Assembly: GCA_964561105.1 (NCBI GenBank) | Contig: CAZLOH010000002.1 | Location: 62,001-126,000, forward strand | Source of the DNA: JADLHS01 sp964561105 | Lineage (GTDB): Bacteria > Verrucomicrobiota > Verrucomicrobiia > Limisphaerales > JADLHS01 | Direction of reading: 5' to 3' | DNA: 64,000 nucleotides | In this document: one piece after another, positions 35,376 through 43,700 of the stretch | How positions within the stretch are numbered: position 1 is the first letter of the stretch | Layout: every line of letters starts with the position of its first letter | Made by a program: the position numbers and the translations under genes | The notes under the pieces: generated by a model | Databases searched by the model: none | The model's input: the letters and a program-made list of their open reading frames with translations, nothing else | Told to the model about the DNA's origin: nothing

Positions 35376-36338
35376 ATGAGCAAACAGAAGTGGACCCGGC
35401 GCGAAGCCCTGACCCAAACCGGATTGCTGGCCGGCGCCGCGTTGGCGTGGAAATCCACCGCCGTCAGCGGTGCGGCCGCGGAAAATCCGCTCTCGCCCCA
35501 CGCGCCGCCGTTCCGCTTTTGCCTGAACACCGCGACGGTGCGCGGACAGAAGCTGGGGATCGTCAAGGAAATCGAGGTGGCCGCGCAGGCCGGTTACCAG
35601 GGGATCGAGCCTTGGGTGGAGAGCGTTCAGGATTTCGTCAAAGCGGGCGGCTCGTTGAAGGAATTGCGCCAGCGCGTCAATGATTCGGGACTGACCGTCG
35701 AGAGCGCGATTGGTTTTCCCGAATGGATCGTGGATGACGACGCGCGTCGGGCCAGGGGATTGGAGCGGGCGCAGCGCGAGATGGAACTGATGGCGCAGAT
35801 CGGGGCCAAGCGATTTGCCGCGCCACCCGCGGGCGCGACGGATTTGCCGAAGCTGGACCTGCTCCGGGCCGCCGAACGATACCGTGCCTTGCTGGAAGTT
35901 TCCGATGGGATTGGGATCGTGCCGCAACTGGAGTTGTGGGGTTTTTCCAAAAACCTCAACCGCCTCGGGGAATGTGTCTGTGTGGCCATGGAAGCCGCCC
36001 ACCCCAAGGCCTGCGTGCTCGCGGATGTGTTCCATCTGTACAAGGGCGGCTCGGATTTTCCCGGGATGCAACTGCTGGGACCGGAAGCCATCCAGGTATT
36101 GCATCTGAATGATTATCCCAGCCATCCGCCGCGGGAGAAAATTGACGACAGCTTCCGGGTCTATCCCGGGGACGGAGCGGCGCCGCTGCCGGAGATTCTC
36201 CGCACCCTGCACCAGACCGGCGGGCAGAAGGTACTCTCGCTGGAAGTCTTCAATCGCAAGTATTGGGCGGAGGACCCGCTGGAAGTGGCGAAGACGGGTC
36301 TGGCCAAAATGAAAGCCGTCGCGGCGAAGGCAAGTTGA
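35376..36338 (+). CDS. Tat-exported sugar isomerase/epimerase-like TIM-barrel protein
   Basis: A 320-residue protein of the xylose isomerase-like/hydroxypyruvate isomerase-like superfamily. The N-terminus has a twin-arginine signal (KWTRREALTQTGLLAGAAL), so it is probably folded and cofactor-loaded before export. Barrel features include EIEVAAQAGYQGIEPWVE, the glutamate in PQLELWGFSKN, HLNDYPSHPP and the final LSLEVFNRKYW, giving the usual acidic and histidine metal ligands. It is divergent from the beta-helix gene, and both may serve sugar breakdown. Confidence 0.75.
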   Translation: MSKQKWTRREALTQTGLLAGAALAWKSTAVSGAAAENPLSPHAPPFRFCLNTATVRGQKLGIVKEIEVAAQAGYQGIEPWVESVQDFVKAGGSLKELRQRVNDSGLTVESAIGFPEWIVDDDARRARGLERAQREMELMAQIGAKRFAAPPAGATDLPKLDLLRAAERYRALLEVSDGIGIVPQLELWGFSKNLNRLGECVCVAMEAAHPKACVLADVFHLYKGGSDFPGMQLLGPEAIQVLHLNDYPSHPPREKIDDSFRVYPGDGAAPLPEILRTLHQTGGQKVLSLEVFNRKYWAEDPLEVAKTGLAKMKAVAAKAS

Positions 36339-36435
36339 CTCGCGACCGAACGCGCATGATCACAAGACCGATTGCTCGGAAATCCGGCGCGGCAAAGCTG
36401 AGCCGAGTCACGGCGCGTCGCCCGGAGGAATTCGC

Positions 36436-36924
36436 ATGATTCATCGCCGTTCCAAGTGGAAATCGTCGCCCAGGTTTTCCCGCCCGGCGGGCCGGGCAGC
36501 TTCGGGCTGGTTGGTTGGCGCGCTGGCCTTGCTCCTGTGCGGCTGCTCGAGTTTCAATCGCGCGTGGAACCGGGCCGGACAGACCGCGACGCCGGCGGAC
36601 TCCATCGCTGGACGCTGGGAAGGCAGTTGGTTGAGCGACGTCAACGGCCACCACGGCAAGTTGCGCTGCCTCATTGCCGTTCAGACCAACAGCGAATACA
36701 CCGCCCGCTTTCGGGCGACGTACGGCGGATTTTTGAACTTCAGCTACACCGTGCCGCTCGCGGTGAAGACGCACGAGGGCGGCTGGGAGTTCACCGGGGA
36801 GGAGGACTTGGGGACCATGGCCGGCGGCGTTTATCGTTACGTCGGCACGGCCACCCCCACGAATTTCCACTCCACCTACGAGTCGAAATACGACCACGGC
36901 ACCTTCGAGCTGGTGCGGCCGTGA
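36436..36924 (+). CDS. small lipoprotein of unknown function
   Basis: A 162-residue protein with a lipobox (LLLCGC, cysteine near residue 37) after a hydrophobic segment. The mature part reads as an antiparallel beta sheet beginning IAGRWEGSWLSDVNGHHG, similar to small lipocalin-like domains. No functional assignment. The stretch between its end and the MFS gene holds that gene's candidate promoter. Confidence 0.6.
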   Translation: MIHRRSKWKSSPRFSRPAGRAASGWLVGALALLLCGCSSFNRAWNRAGQTATPADSIAGRWEGSWLSDVNGHHGKLRCLIAVQTNSEYTARFRATYGGFLNFSYTVPLAVKTHEGGWEFTGEEDLGTMAGGVYRYVGTATPTNFHSTYESKYDHGTFELVRP

Positions 36925-36945
36925 GGAGAAAAATTGGGTTTCTCG

Positions 36946-36974
36946 TTGACAGTTGGCCCGCCAACCGGTGTATT
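36946..36974 (+). promoter_or_regulatory. candidate sigma-70 promoter with palindromic spacer upstream of the MFS gene
   Basis: TTGACA (36946-36951), 17-bp spacer, TGTATT (36969-36974). The spacer opens with the palindrome GTTGGCCCGCCAAC (36952-36965, 6-bp arms), which could be an operator. The predicted leader is about 120 nt. Confidence 0.5.
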
Positions 36975-37100
36975 GCCGCCCGTCCAACCATGAGCAAGCC
37001 AACGGATCACAACTTGGACCGGCGCAATGACCGCGCCGGCCGCTTGCTCGGGAACTGCCGGGAGATTCAACCCCAACCATCCGTTACCTACTGACTACCT

Positions 37101-38687
37101 ATGAGCGAAGCACAAGTTAGCAATGAAGGAATCGCCGCAAACGCCAAACGCCTGTTGGTCGCCGGTTTCCTGGCGATTCTGGCCGCCGGCATCGGCTTCG
37201 GCATCCGTGGCGGCATTCTCGCCAATTGGGCCGCCGACTTTGGTTTCACGGGCGCGCAACTGGGCGCCATCGGCGGCGCCGGATTCACCGGATTTTGTTT
37301 TGCCATCATCATCGGCGGTGTGATTGTGGACAAGATCGGTTACGGCAAGCTGGTGATCGCGGCCTTCGTCTTCCATGTGATCTCAGCCTTCGTGACCTTT
37401 GCCGCCAGCAAGGGGCAAAGCCAGGAAACGGCGTACAATTATCTTTACTGGGGTACGTTCATCTTTGCACTCGCCAACGGGACGCTCGAGGCCGTGGCCA
37501 ACCCGCTGGTCTCCACCCTTTTTCCCAAGAACCGCACCCACTACCTGAATATTCTCCACGCAAGCTGGCCGGCTGGTCTCGTCCTCGGCGGTCTGGTTGG
37601 CTGGATCCTCGGTGATGGCATGCATTGGAATTGGAAACTGCAGCTTGGTCTGTTCCTCGTGCCGACCGCGCTGTACGGCATCGCCTTCCTGGGTCAGCAT
37701 TTCCCGAAATCCGAGGCCTCGGAAAAGGGACTCAGCATTGGTGAAATGCTCAAGGAGGTGGGCATTCTCGGCTCGGCCGTTGCGTGTTATCTGCTGGTTC
37801 GCTTCTGCATGGATGCGCTCAACCTGCCGCAGGGGGTGTCCTACGGTGTCGGGCTCGCAATCCTGGTTGCGGCGGGCATCCTGACGCGAGGTTCGCTCGG
37901 CTCCATCCTGCTGTTTGTTCTGTTCATCACCCACGCCTTGGTGGGTGCGGTCGAACTCGGCACCGACGGTTGGATTCAGAACATCACGGGCAATATCCTG
38001 ACTCCGGCCCAGGGGAAGATTCTCTTTGTCTTCACTTCCATGTTCATGTTCTTTCTCCGCTTCTGCGCGCATTTCATTGAGAAAAACCTGAAACTATCTC
38101 CCGTGGGCTTGCTGGTGATTTGCGCCACGCTGGCGGCCATCGGCCTGCAACTGGTGAGTGGCATTCAAACCTTTGCGGGCGCGATGATCGCCCTCGCCGT
38201 TTACGCGCTTGGCAAAACCTTTTTCTGGCCAACCATGCTGGCGATTGTGGGTGATCGCTTCCCGCGCACGGGCGCGGTGGCGATGTCCATTATGGGCGGC
38301 ATCGGCATGATGTCGGCCGGCCTGATCGGCGGACCCGGCCTTGGTTATGCCAAGGACCGATTCACGACCGAGCATCTCACCGCAACGGCGCCGGCCATTT
38401 ACGAGCAGTACAAGGCGGAAACGCCAAGCAAGTTTCTCTTCCTCAAAAAAGTGTCCGGGCTGGACGGTACCAAGCTTTCGCAAGCGCAGACCGCCAATCC
38501 CCGGACCCCCGATCAACAGACCGTGGTTGACGCCAGCATTCATGGTGATCGGAAGACGTTGAAGGCGGACTCGTGTATCCCGTTTACGATGGCGGCGATT
38601 TATCTTTTGCTGCTGATCTACTTCAAGAGCATCGGCGGCTACAAGATTTTGCATTTGGAGGAAGCGTCAGCGCCAAAAACCGGCTGA
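37101..38687 (+). CDS. major facilitator superfamily permease
   Basis: A 528-residue inner-membrane transporter with 12 hydrophobic segments. The motif between helices 2 and 3 reads GGVIVDKIGYGKLVI, matching the MFS GxxxDRxGR-type loop, and the first helix has GIGFGIRGGILANWAADFG. It has a long insertion between the last helices (about 430-490). Similarity is to sugar permeases of the FucP-like group, but the substrate is not determinable. Flanked by a candidate promoter and a strong terminator, so monocistronic. Confidence 0.85.
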   Translation: MSEAQVSNEGIAANAKRLLVAGFLAILAAGIGFGIRGGILANWAADFGFTGAQLGAIGGAGFTGFCFAIIIGGVIVDKIGYGKLVIAAFVFHVISAFVTFAASKGQSQETAYNYLYWGTFIFALANGTLEAVANPLVSTLFPKNRTHYLNILHASWPAGLVLGGLVGWILGDGMHWNWKLQLGLFLVPTALYGIAFLGQHFPKSEASEKGLSIGEMLKEVGILGSAVACYLLVRFCMDALNLPQGVSYGVGLAILVAAGILTRGSLGSILLFVLFITHALVGAVELGTDGWIQNITGNILTPAQGKILFVFTSMFMFFLRFCAHFIEKNLKLSPVGLLVICATLAAIGLQLVSGIQTFAGAMIALAVYALGKTFFWPTMLAIVGDRFPRTGAVAMSIMGGIGMMSAGLIGGPGLGYAKDRFTTEHLTATAPAIYEQYKAETPSKFLFLKKVSGLDGTKLSQAQTANPRTPDQQTVVDASIHGDRKTLKADSCIPFTMAAIYLLLLIYFKSIGGYKILHLEEASAPKTG

Positions 38688-38721
38688 GGTTGAATTCAAC
38701 GAGTTTAACTTTGTGGCAACG

Positions 38722-38753
38722 AAAGGGCGGTTCAAAACGAACCGCCCTTTTTC
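38722..38753 (+). terminator. Rho-independent terminator after the MFS gene
   Basis: AAAGGGCGGTTC (38722-38733), loop AAAAC, perfect complement GAACCGCCCTTT (38739-38750) and further T residues. It begins 34 bp after the stop codon. Confidence 0.9.
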
Positions 38754-38835
38754 GTCGCGACGGTCGCGGCGGCCGAAATAGACCGCAGGCAATTTTTGGC
38801 GTGACCATCCACCCCGGCTTCGGGACAATCGCAGT

Positions 38836-39729
38836 ATGCCGAACCCTTGGACCGGAAAAGGAAATCCTTACACGCGCCGGGAAGTCATTGACCGGCTTCG
38901 CGCCACGCTCAAGTCGGGCGAGGCCATCATTGCGGCCGGCGCGGGCACGGGCATCAGCGCCAAGTTCATCGAGCAGGGCGGCGCGGACCTCATCATCATC
39001 TACAACTCCGGTCGCTTTCGCATGATGGGCCACGGTTCGACTTGCGGCATGATGGCTTACGGCGACGCCAACGCCATCGCCATGGAGATCGGCGAATACG
39101 AAGTGTTGCCGGTCGTGGAGGAAGTGCCCGTGATCTGTGGGGTCCACGCCACCGATCCGCGCCGGCGCATGTGGCACTGGCTCGGCAAGGTCAAAGAGAT
39201 GGGGTTCAGTGGCGTGAACAATTTTCCCACCCACACCATCGTGGACGGACATTTCCGCGGCGTGCTCGAAGAAACCGGCATGAGCGTGCGGAAGGAATAC
39301 GAAATGGTCGCGCTGACCCGGCGGATGGATTTGTTCTCCATTGTCTATGTCGGTTCGGCGGCGGAAGCGGTCGAGATGGCGAAGGCCGGCGCGGACGCCA
39401 TCATCGCGCACGTTGGCACCACCGTGGGTGGCAGCATCGGCGTGACGAAGGCGGTGGTCAGTTGGGATTTCACCCTCAAACGCACGCAGGAAATCATCAA
39501 CGCCGCTCGTCGGGTGCGGAAGGACATCTTCTTTCTTTGTCACGGCGGTCCGATCAACACACCGCGCGATGCGGAGCGGGTGCTGAAGCACACCGACGCC
39601 GTGGGTTTCGTGGGCGCCAGCTCGCTGGAACGCATGGGAGTGGAGGCGTCGCTGACCAATTTGACGCGCGAGTTTAAGAAGTTGAAGTCGCCGGCGGCCA
39701 AGTCATTCGGCAAGAAGCCGCGCCGGTAA
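38836..39729 (+). CDS. phosphoenolpyruvate hydrolase-like TIM-barrel protein
   Basis: A 297-residue member of the PEP-hydrolase-like/Tm-1 C-terminal family (PF09370 type). Key segments: IAAGAGTGISAKFIEQGGAD, IYNSGRFRMMGHGS, VICGVHATDPRR, GFSGVNNFPTHTIVDG, and GAD-x-IIAHVGTTVGGSIG near the end. The enzymatic reaction of bacterial members is not established. In tomato Tm-1 this barrel is fused to a UPF0261 domain; here the matching UPF0261 gene lies 6 kb downstream at 45933. Confidence 0.8.
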   Translation: MPNPWTGKGNPYTRREVIDRLRATLKSGEAIIAAGAGTGISAKFIEQGGADLIIIYNSGRFRMMGHGSTCGMMAYGDANAIAMEIGEYEVLPVVEEVPVICGVHATDPRRRMWHWLGKVKEMGFSGVNNFPTHTIVDGHFRGVLEETGMSVRKEYEMVALTRRMDLFSIVYVGSAAEAVEMAKAGADAIIAHVGTTVGGSIGVTKAVVSWDFTLKRTQEIINAARRVRKDIFFLCHGGPINTPRDAERVLKHTDAVGFVGASSLERMGVEASLTNLTREFKKLKSPAAKSFGKKPRR

Positions 39730-39742
39730 ACCAGACTCGCGC

Positions 39743-40291
39743 ATGTCGAATAAACGTGAAATGCCGCAGTCGGCTCCCCTCTCCCCCGCGGGGGAGAGGG
39801 TCAGGGTGAGGGGGCTGCGCCGCACCCGTACCGCCGCGGCTCGCGACTTCGCTCGTCATCTCCGCCGCGAATCAACGGATGCGGAGAAGCGTCTCTGGCG
39901 GCTGCTTCGTAATCGGCGCTTCGAACAGTTCAAGTTTCGCCGCCAATATCCCTGCGGAATTTACTTTCTCGACTCCTTCTGCGTCGCGGCTCGACTGGCA
40001 GTGGAGCTGGACGGTGGCGGACACGGCTTTCCTGACCAACGCGCTCGCGACGAAAAGAGAAATGATTTTCTGGCCGAGCAAGGGATTCAAGTCTTGCGCT
40101 TTTGGAACCATCAAGTGCGAGGTGAACCTGAAAGCGTCCGCTTTGAGATTTGGCGGGTGTTAATGGATCGAACGGGCTGGACGGAGGAACTGGCGGGCTT
40201 TTGCCTGCCACCGGCTCACCCCTCACCTCAATCCTCTCCCCTCGGAGGGGAGAGGAAGAAGACCGCGCGCTCGCACAGTTTCCAATCATGA
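39743..40291 (+). CDS. DUF559 (Vsr-like) endonuclease-fold protein
   Basis: A 182-residue protein. The DUF559 core is clear: RRESTDAEKRLWRLLRNRRF, QFKFRRQYPCGIYFLDSFC, LAVELDGGGH and IQVLRFWNHQV, a Vsr/restriction-endonuclease-like fold with acidic residues in ELDG. The first 35 and last 25 residues are translated palindromic repeats (APLSPAGERVRVRG; HPSPQSSPLGGERK), so the gene is bracketed by two copies of the same repeat family. Its stop overlaps the cupin start (ATGA). The role of DUF559 proteins is not established. Confidence 0.75.
   Translation: MSNKREMPQSAPLSPAGERVRVRGLRRTRTAAARDFARHLRRESTDAEKRLWRLLRNRRFEQFKFRRQYPCGIYFLDSFCVAARLAVELDGGGHGFPDQRARDEKRNDFLAEQGIQVLRFWNHQVRGEPESVRFEIWRVLMDRTGWTEELAGFCLPPAHPSPQSSPLGGERKKTARSHSFQS
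39772..39814. repeat. palindromic repeat at the 5' end of the DUF559 gene
   Basis: CCCCTCTCCCCCGCGGGGGA then GAGGGTCAGGGTGAGGGG; a copy of the CCTCACCC/GGGGAGAGGG family, lying within codons about 10-24. Confidence 0.75.
40217..40256. repeat. palindromic repeat at the 3' end of the DUF559 gene
   Basis: CACCCCTCACCTCAATCCTC then TCCCCTCGGAGGGGAGAGG; the same family as at 39772, within the last codons of the DUF559 frame and 30 bp before the cupin start. Confidence 0.75.
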
Positions 40292-40734
40292 GCACGTTGC
40301 CCTCCGACATCAATTCCCGCCGCTTCGTCACCGCCGCCGAAAAAGTGGATTTTCTTTCCCCGTGGACGCTGGAAGAGTGGCTGTGCCGCGGGGACGTCGT
40401 GCCCAACCAGGAACTGCTCATGGTGCGCGCTAACATGGAAGCCGGGCGCTCGCATCCCTTTCACACGCACCCGAATCGTGAGGAGATCATTTACATCTTG
40501 TCCGGCCGCGCCGAGCAATGGATTGGCCAACAGCATCGCATCCTCGGTCCCGGTGAAATGGTTTTGATTCCCAAGGGCGAAGTGCACGGCACTTACAATC
40601 CATTCCGCGAGCGCCTCGTGTTTCTCGCCATCCTCTCTCCGGCCAATGCTCCCGAGCCGGGCATCGTGGACGTTTCCACGGAAGAACCCTGGGTATCGCT
40701 CCGCCAGAAACACGGCCGGCCGGCTTGCGATTAA
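40288..40734 (+). CDS. cupin-domain protein
   Basis: A 148-residue single-domain cupin from ATG 40288, which overlaps the DUF559 stop. The metal-binding motifs are visible: HPFHTHPNREEIIYILSG (two His and a Glu) and GEMVLIPKGEVHGTYN (late His). Small cupins are often sugar-phosphate isomerases or ligand sensors. It lies immediately before the large ThuA/PVC cytochrome gene and may be part of the same carbohydrate pathway. Substrate unknown. Confidence 0.8.
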   Translation: MSTLPSDINSRRFVTAAEKVDFLSPWTLEEWLCRGDVVPNQELLMVRANMEAGRSHPFHTHPNREEIIYILSGRAEQWIGQQHRILGPGEMVLIPKGEVHGTYNPFRERLVFLAILSPANAPEPGIVDVSTEEPWVSLRQKHGRPACD

Positions 40735-40757
40735 AACCACTTTTGAAAAATCGAACC

Positions 40758-43700
40758 ATGAAAAGAATCCTGCCTCTCCTCGTTGTCGCCGTGTTGCTGT
40801 CCCTGAGTGTCGCCGCCCGGGCCGCCGAACCGCTCCGCATCTTCATTCGCGGCGGCGTCAAGACGCACGGCCCGAACCAGCACGACCATCCGCGCTTCCT
40901 CAAGGAGTGGACGCAACTCCTCAACGAACGCGGCGCGAAGACCGACGGCGGCATGGAGTTTCCGACGGCGGCCCAGTTGGAAAAAACCGACGTGCTCGTC
41001 ATTTATGCGCAGGACGGGATGAACATTGTCGGGCCACAGCGGGCGGACCTGGAAAAGTTTCTGGCCCGGGGCGGCGGACTGGTGGTGATTCATGACGGCG
41101 TGGTCAGCGGCGATCAGAACGCCTGGTGCAAATCCATCATCGGCGGCGCGTGGCGATGGCCCTCGGCCGGTCTGCCCAAGGAAAAGGCCACCAAATGGTT
41201 TGAAGGCGACGTGGGCCTGTGCTGGATTGACACCCGGAGTCCAATCACGCGTGGCATTTCGAATTGGGATTGGAAGGACGAGATTTATTACGACATGGAC
41301 TTGGCGTCCGACATCGGCGTGCTGGCCAGCAGCTTCCAGAATGTTCACATCGTAGCGCCGCAGATCTGGACTTACGAAAAAACCCTGGCGGGCGGCACCG
41401 TGCCGTATCGCGCCTTTGTGAGCATTCCCGGCCACGAATACGATTCGTTCAACCACCCGGCCTATCGCACGGCCCTCCTGCGGGGCATTGCCTGGGCGGG
41501 CAAACGCGCCAACCTGGATGAATTCTGCCGACCCGACGAACTCGCGCAGTTGCGCTATCCGCCCGGCGGCCCGAAGCGCGCCCAGGACGAGATGAAAACT
41601 TTCAACCTCCATCCCGAGTTCAATCTCTCGCTGGCAGTGGATGAAAACCTGTGCGAAAAAATCATGTCGCTTGACTGGGATCCGCAGGGCCGGTTGTGGG
41701 TGATTGAAACGCCGGAGTATCCCGGCGGCCGCGACATCAACCGCAACGACGCGAGCATTTATCCGTGGCGCACGCGCGACCCCGCTGATTATCCGGTCGG
41801 CGGCAAAGAACCCCGGTCCGCCCACGATCGCGTCTCGATGCTGGAAGACACCAACGGCGACGGCGTCATGGACAAGAAGACCGTGTTTTACGAAGGCCTG
41901 GAACTGGCGACCTCACTGGTGTTCTACAAGGATGGCGTGATTGTTTCGCAAGCGCCGGACACTTACTGGCTGCGCGATACGAATGGCGACGGCAAGGCTG
42001 ACGAAAAGGTGACGCTCTTCACCGGCTGGGGCACGATGGACACCCACGCCGTCACCAGCAATCTCCGTTGGGGGCCGGATGGCTGGATTTACGGCAGTGT
42101 CGGCTACAGCGCCGGCGATGTGACTTCCGGCGACGGCCGGAAAAAATTCGGTCACATCTCGGCGGGGTTGTATCGCTTCCGACCCGACGGTTCGGCGCTG
42201 GAGCAAGTGGCCGCCGGCTCCTGCAACACCTGGGGCTGCGAGATTGCGCCCGATGGCGAAATCTTTTTCAGCACGGCCACCTGCGGTGAGCCGATGCTCC
42301 ATGTGGTATTGCCGGAAAAAATCATCAGTCGCGCGGGCATGCCCGGCGTGCGCTCGGTCAAACCGATCATCGAGGAGAACAAGGTATTCCCGGCGCGCAA
42401 GGAAAACCGCCAGCCGTATCTGCAAATTGACTGGGTAGGCGCGTTCACCGCCGCCGCGGGTTCGTGCATTTACGATGGCGGCGCCTGGCCGGGCAAGTGG
42501 CAGGGACCACCCTGGGCGTTCTTCGTCCACGAACCCACCGTGTGGCTGGTGCATGAGGAATTCGTTGCGCCGGACGGTTCGAGCTACCAGGGCCATAAGG
42601 AAGCCGGCCGCGAAAACACCGAGTTCCTTACCAGCACGGATTACTGGTTCAAACCCATTCACAGTCGCATCGGCCCGGATGGCGCGCTCTATCTGGTGGA
42701 TTTTTACAATCAGATCGCCGCCCACAACGACACGCGCGGCACCCCGCACGGGTCGCACAACGCGGCCACCCGCCCGGATCGCGACCACCATTTCACGCGC
42801 CTGTTTCGCATCCAGCACAAGGAGGCACATTCGTTGCCGGCGTTTGAACTCAATCCCAAGAACCCCGCCCAACTCGTCGCCATGCTGGATCATCCCAACG
42901 GCTGGGTGCGCACCACGGCGAACCGGCTGTTGAGCGAAGGCGGCGGTCGCTCGGTCTTTGACGCCCTCGCCGACGAGGCGAAACAAGGGCACACCGCCTA
43001 TGGCCGGATGCAGGCGTTGTGGGTGCTGCACAATCTGGGCGCGCTCGAAACCGACTTGTTGGTTGCGGGCGTGAAGGATCCGGATCCGGTCGTGCGCAAG
43101 AACGCCTTGCGCATCGCCGCCGAACAGGATAACTCCCGCGCGGAACCCCCGCCCGAACTCATCCGGTCTTTGTTTGCCGACTCCGACGCGCGGGTGCGCA
43201 TTGACGCGCTCGTGGCGGCCACCACGCTCACGCCGACGCCGTCCCTGGCCGAGGAATTGGTGGCGGCGTGGCCGACGTTCAACGACGAGTATTTGCAGGC
43301 GGCGGCCCTGGCGGTCACGGCCAACAATCCGCTCATGTTCGCGGAAGCCGCCCTGGCGGCGAACAATCCGGCCCCGCTCACCAGTTTGATGGATCAGCTC
43401 GCGCGGCAGGTCGCCAATCAGAACGATCCGGCGGCGGCCCGCGCTTTGGTGCTGGCCCTGGCCGGCAAACCCGCCTCCGCCGACCCGCTGAAAGCGGCCG
43501 CGCTTCAATCGTTGACGGCGTATCTGCGCGCGGATGTGAAACCGGATGCGGACGCCACGCTCGGCAACGCATTGAAACAATTGCTCGCCGCCGATCAAAC
43601 CGCCGGCCCGGTGCTGCCGCTGATCGCGCGCTGGAATTTTGGCGGCCAGCTTGGAGCCGAGGGCAAGGCGGCCGTCACCCAGATGGAATCCCGCCTCGCG

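Noticed and set aside
33223..35379. 718-codon open frame on the plus strand
   Set aside because: Antisense to the beta-helix gene, with no domain; shadow.
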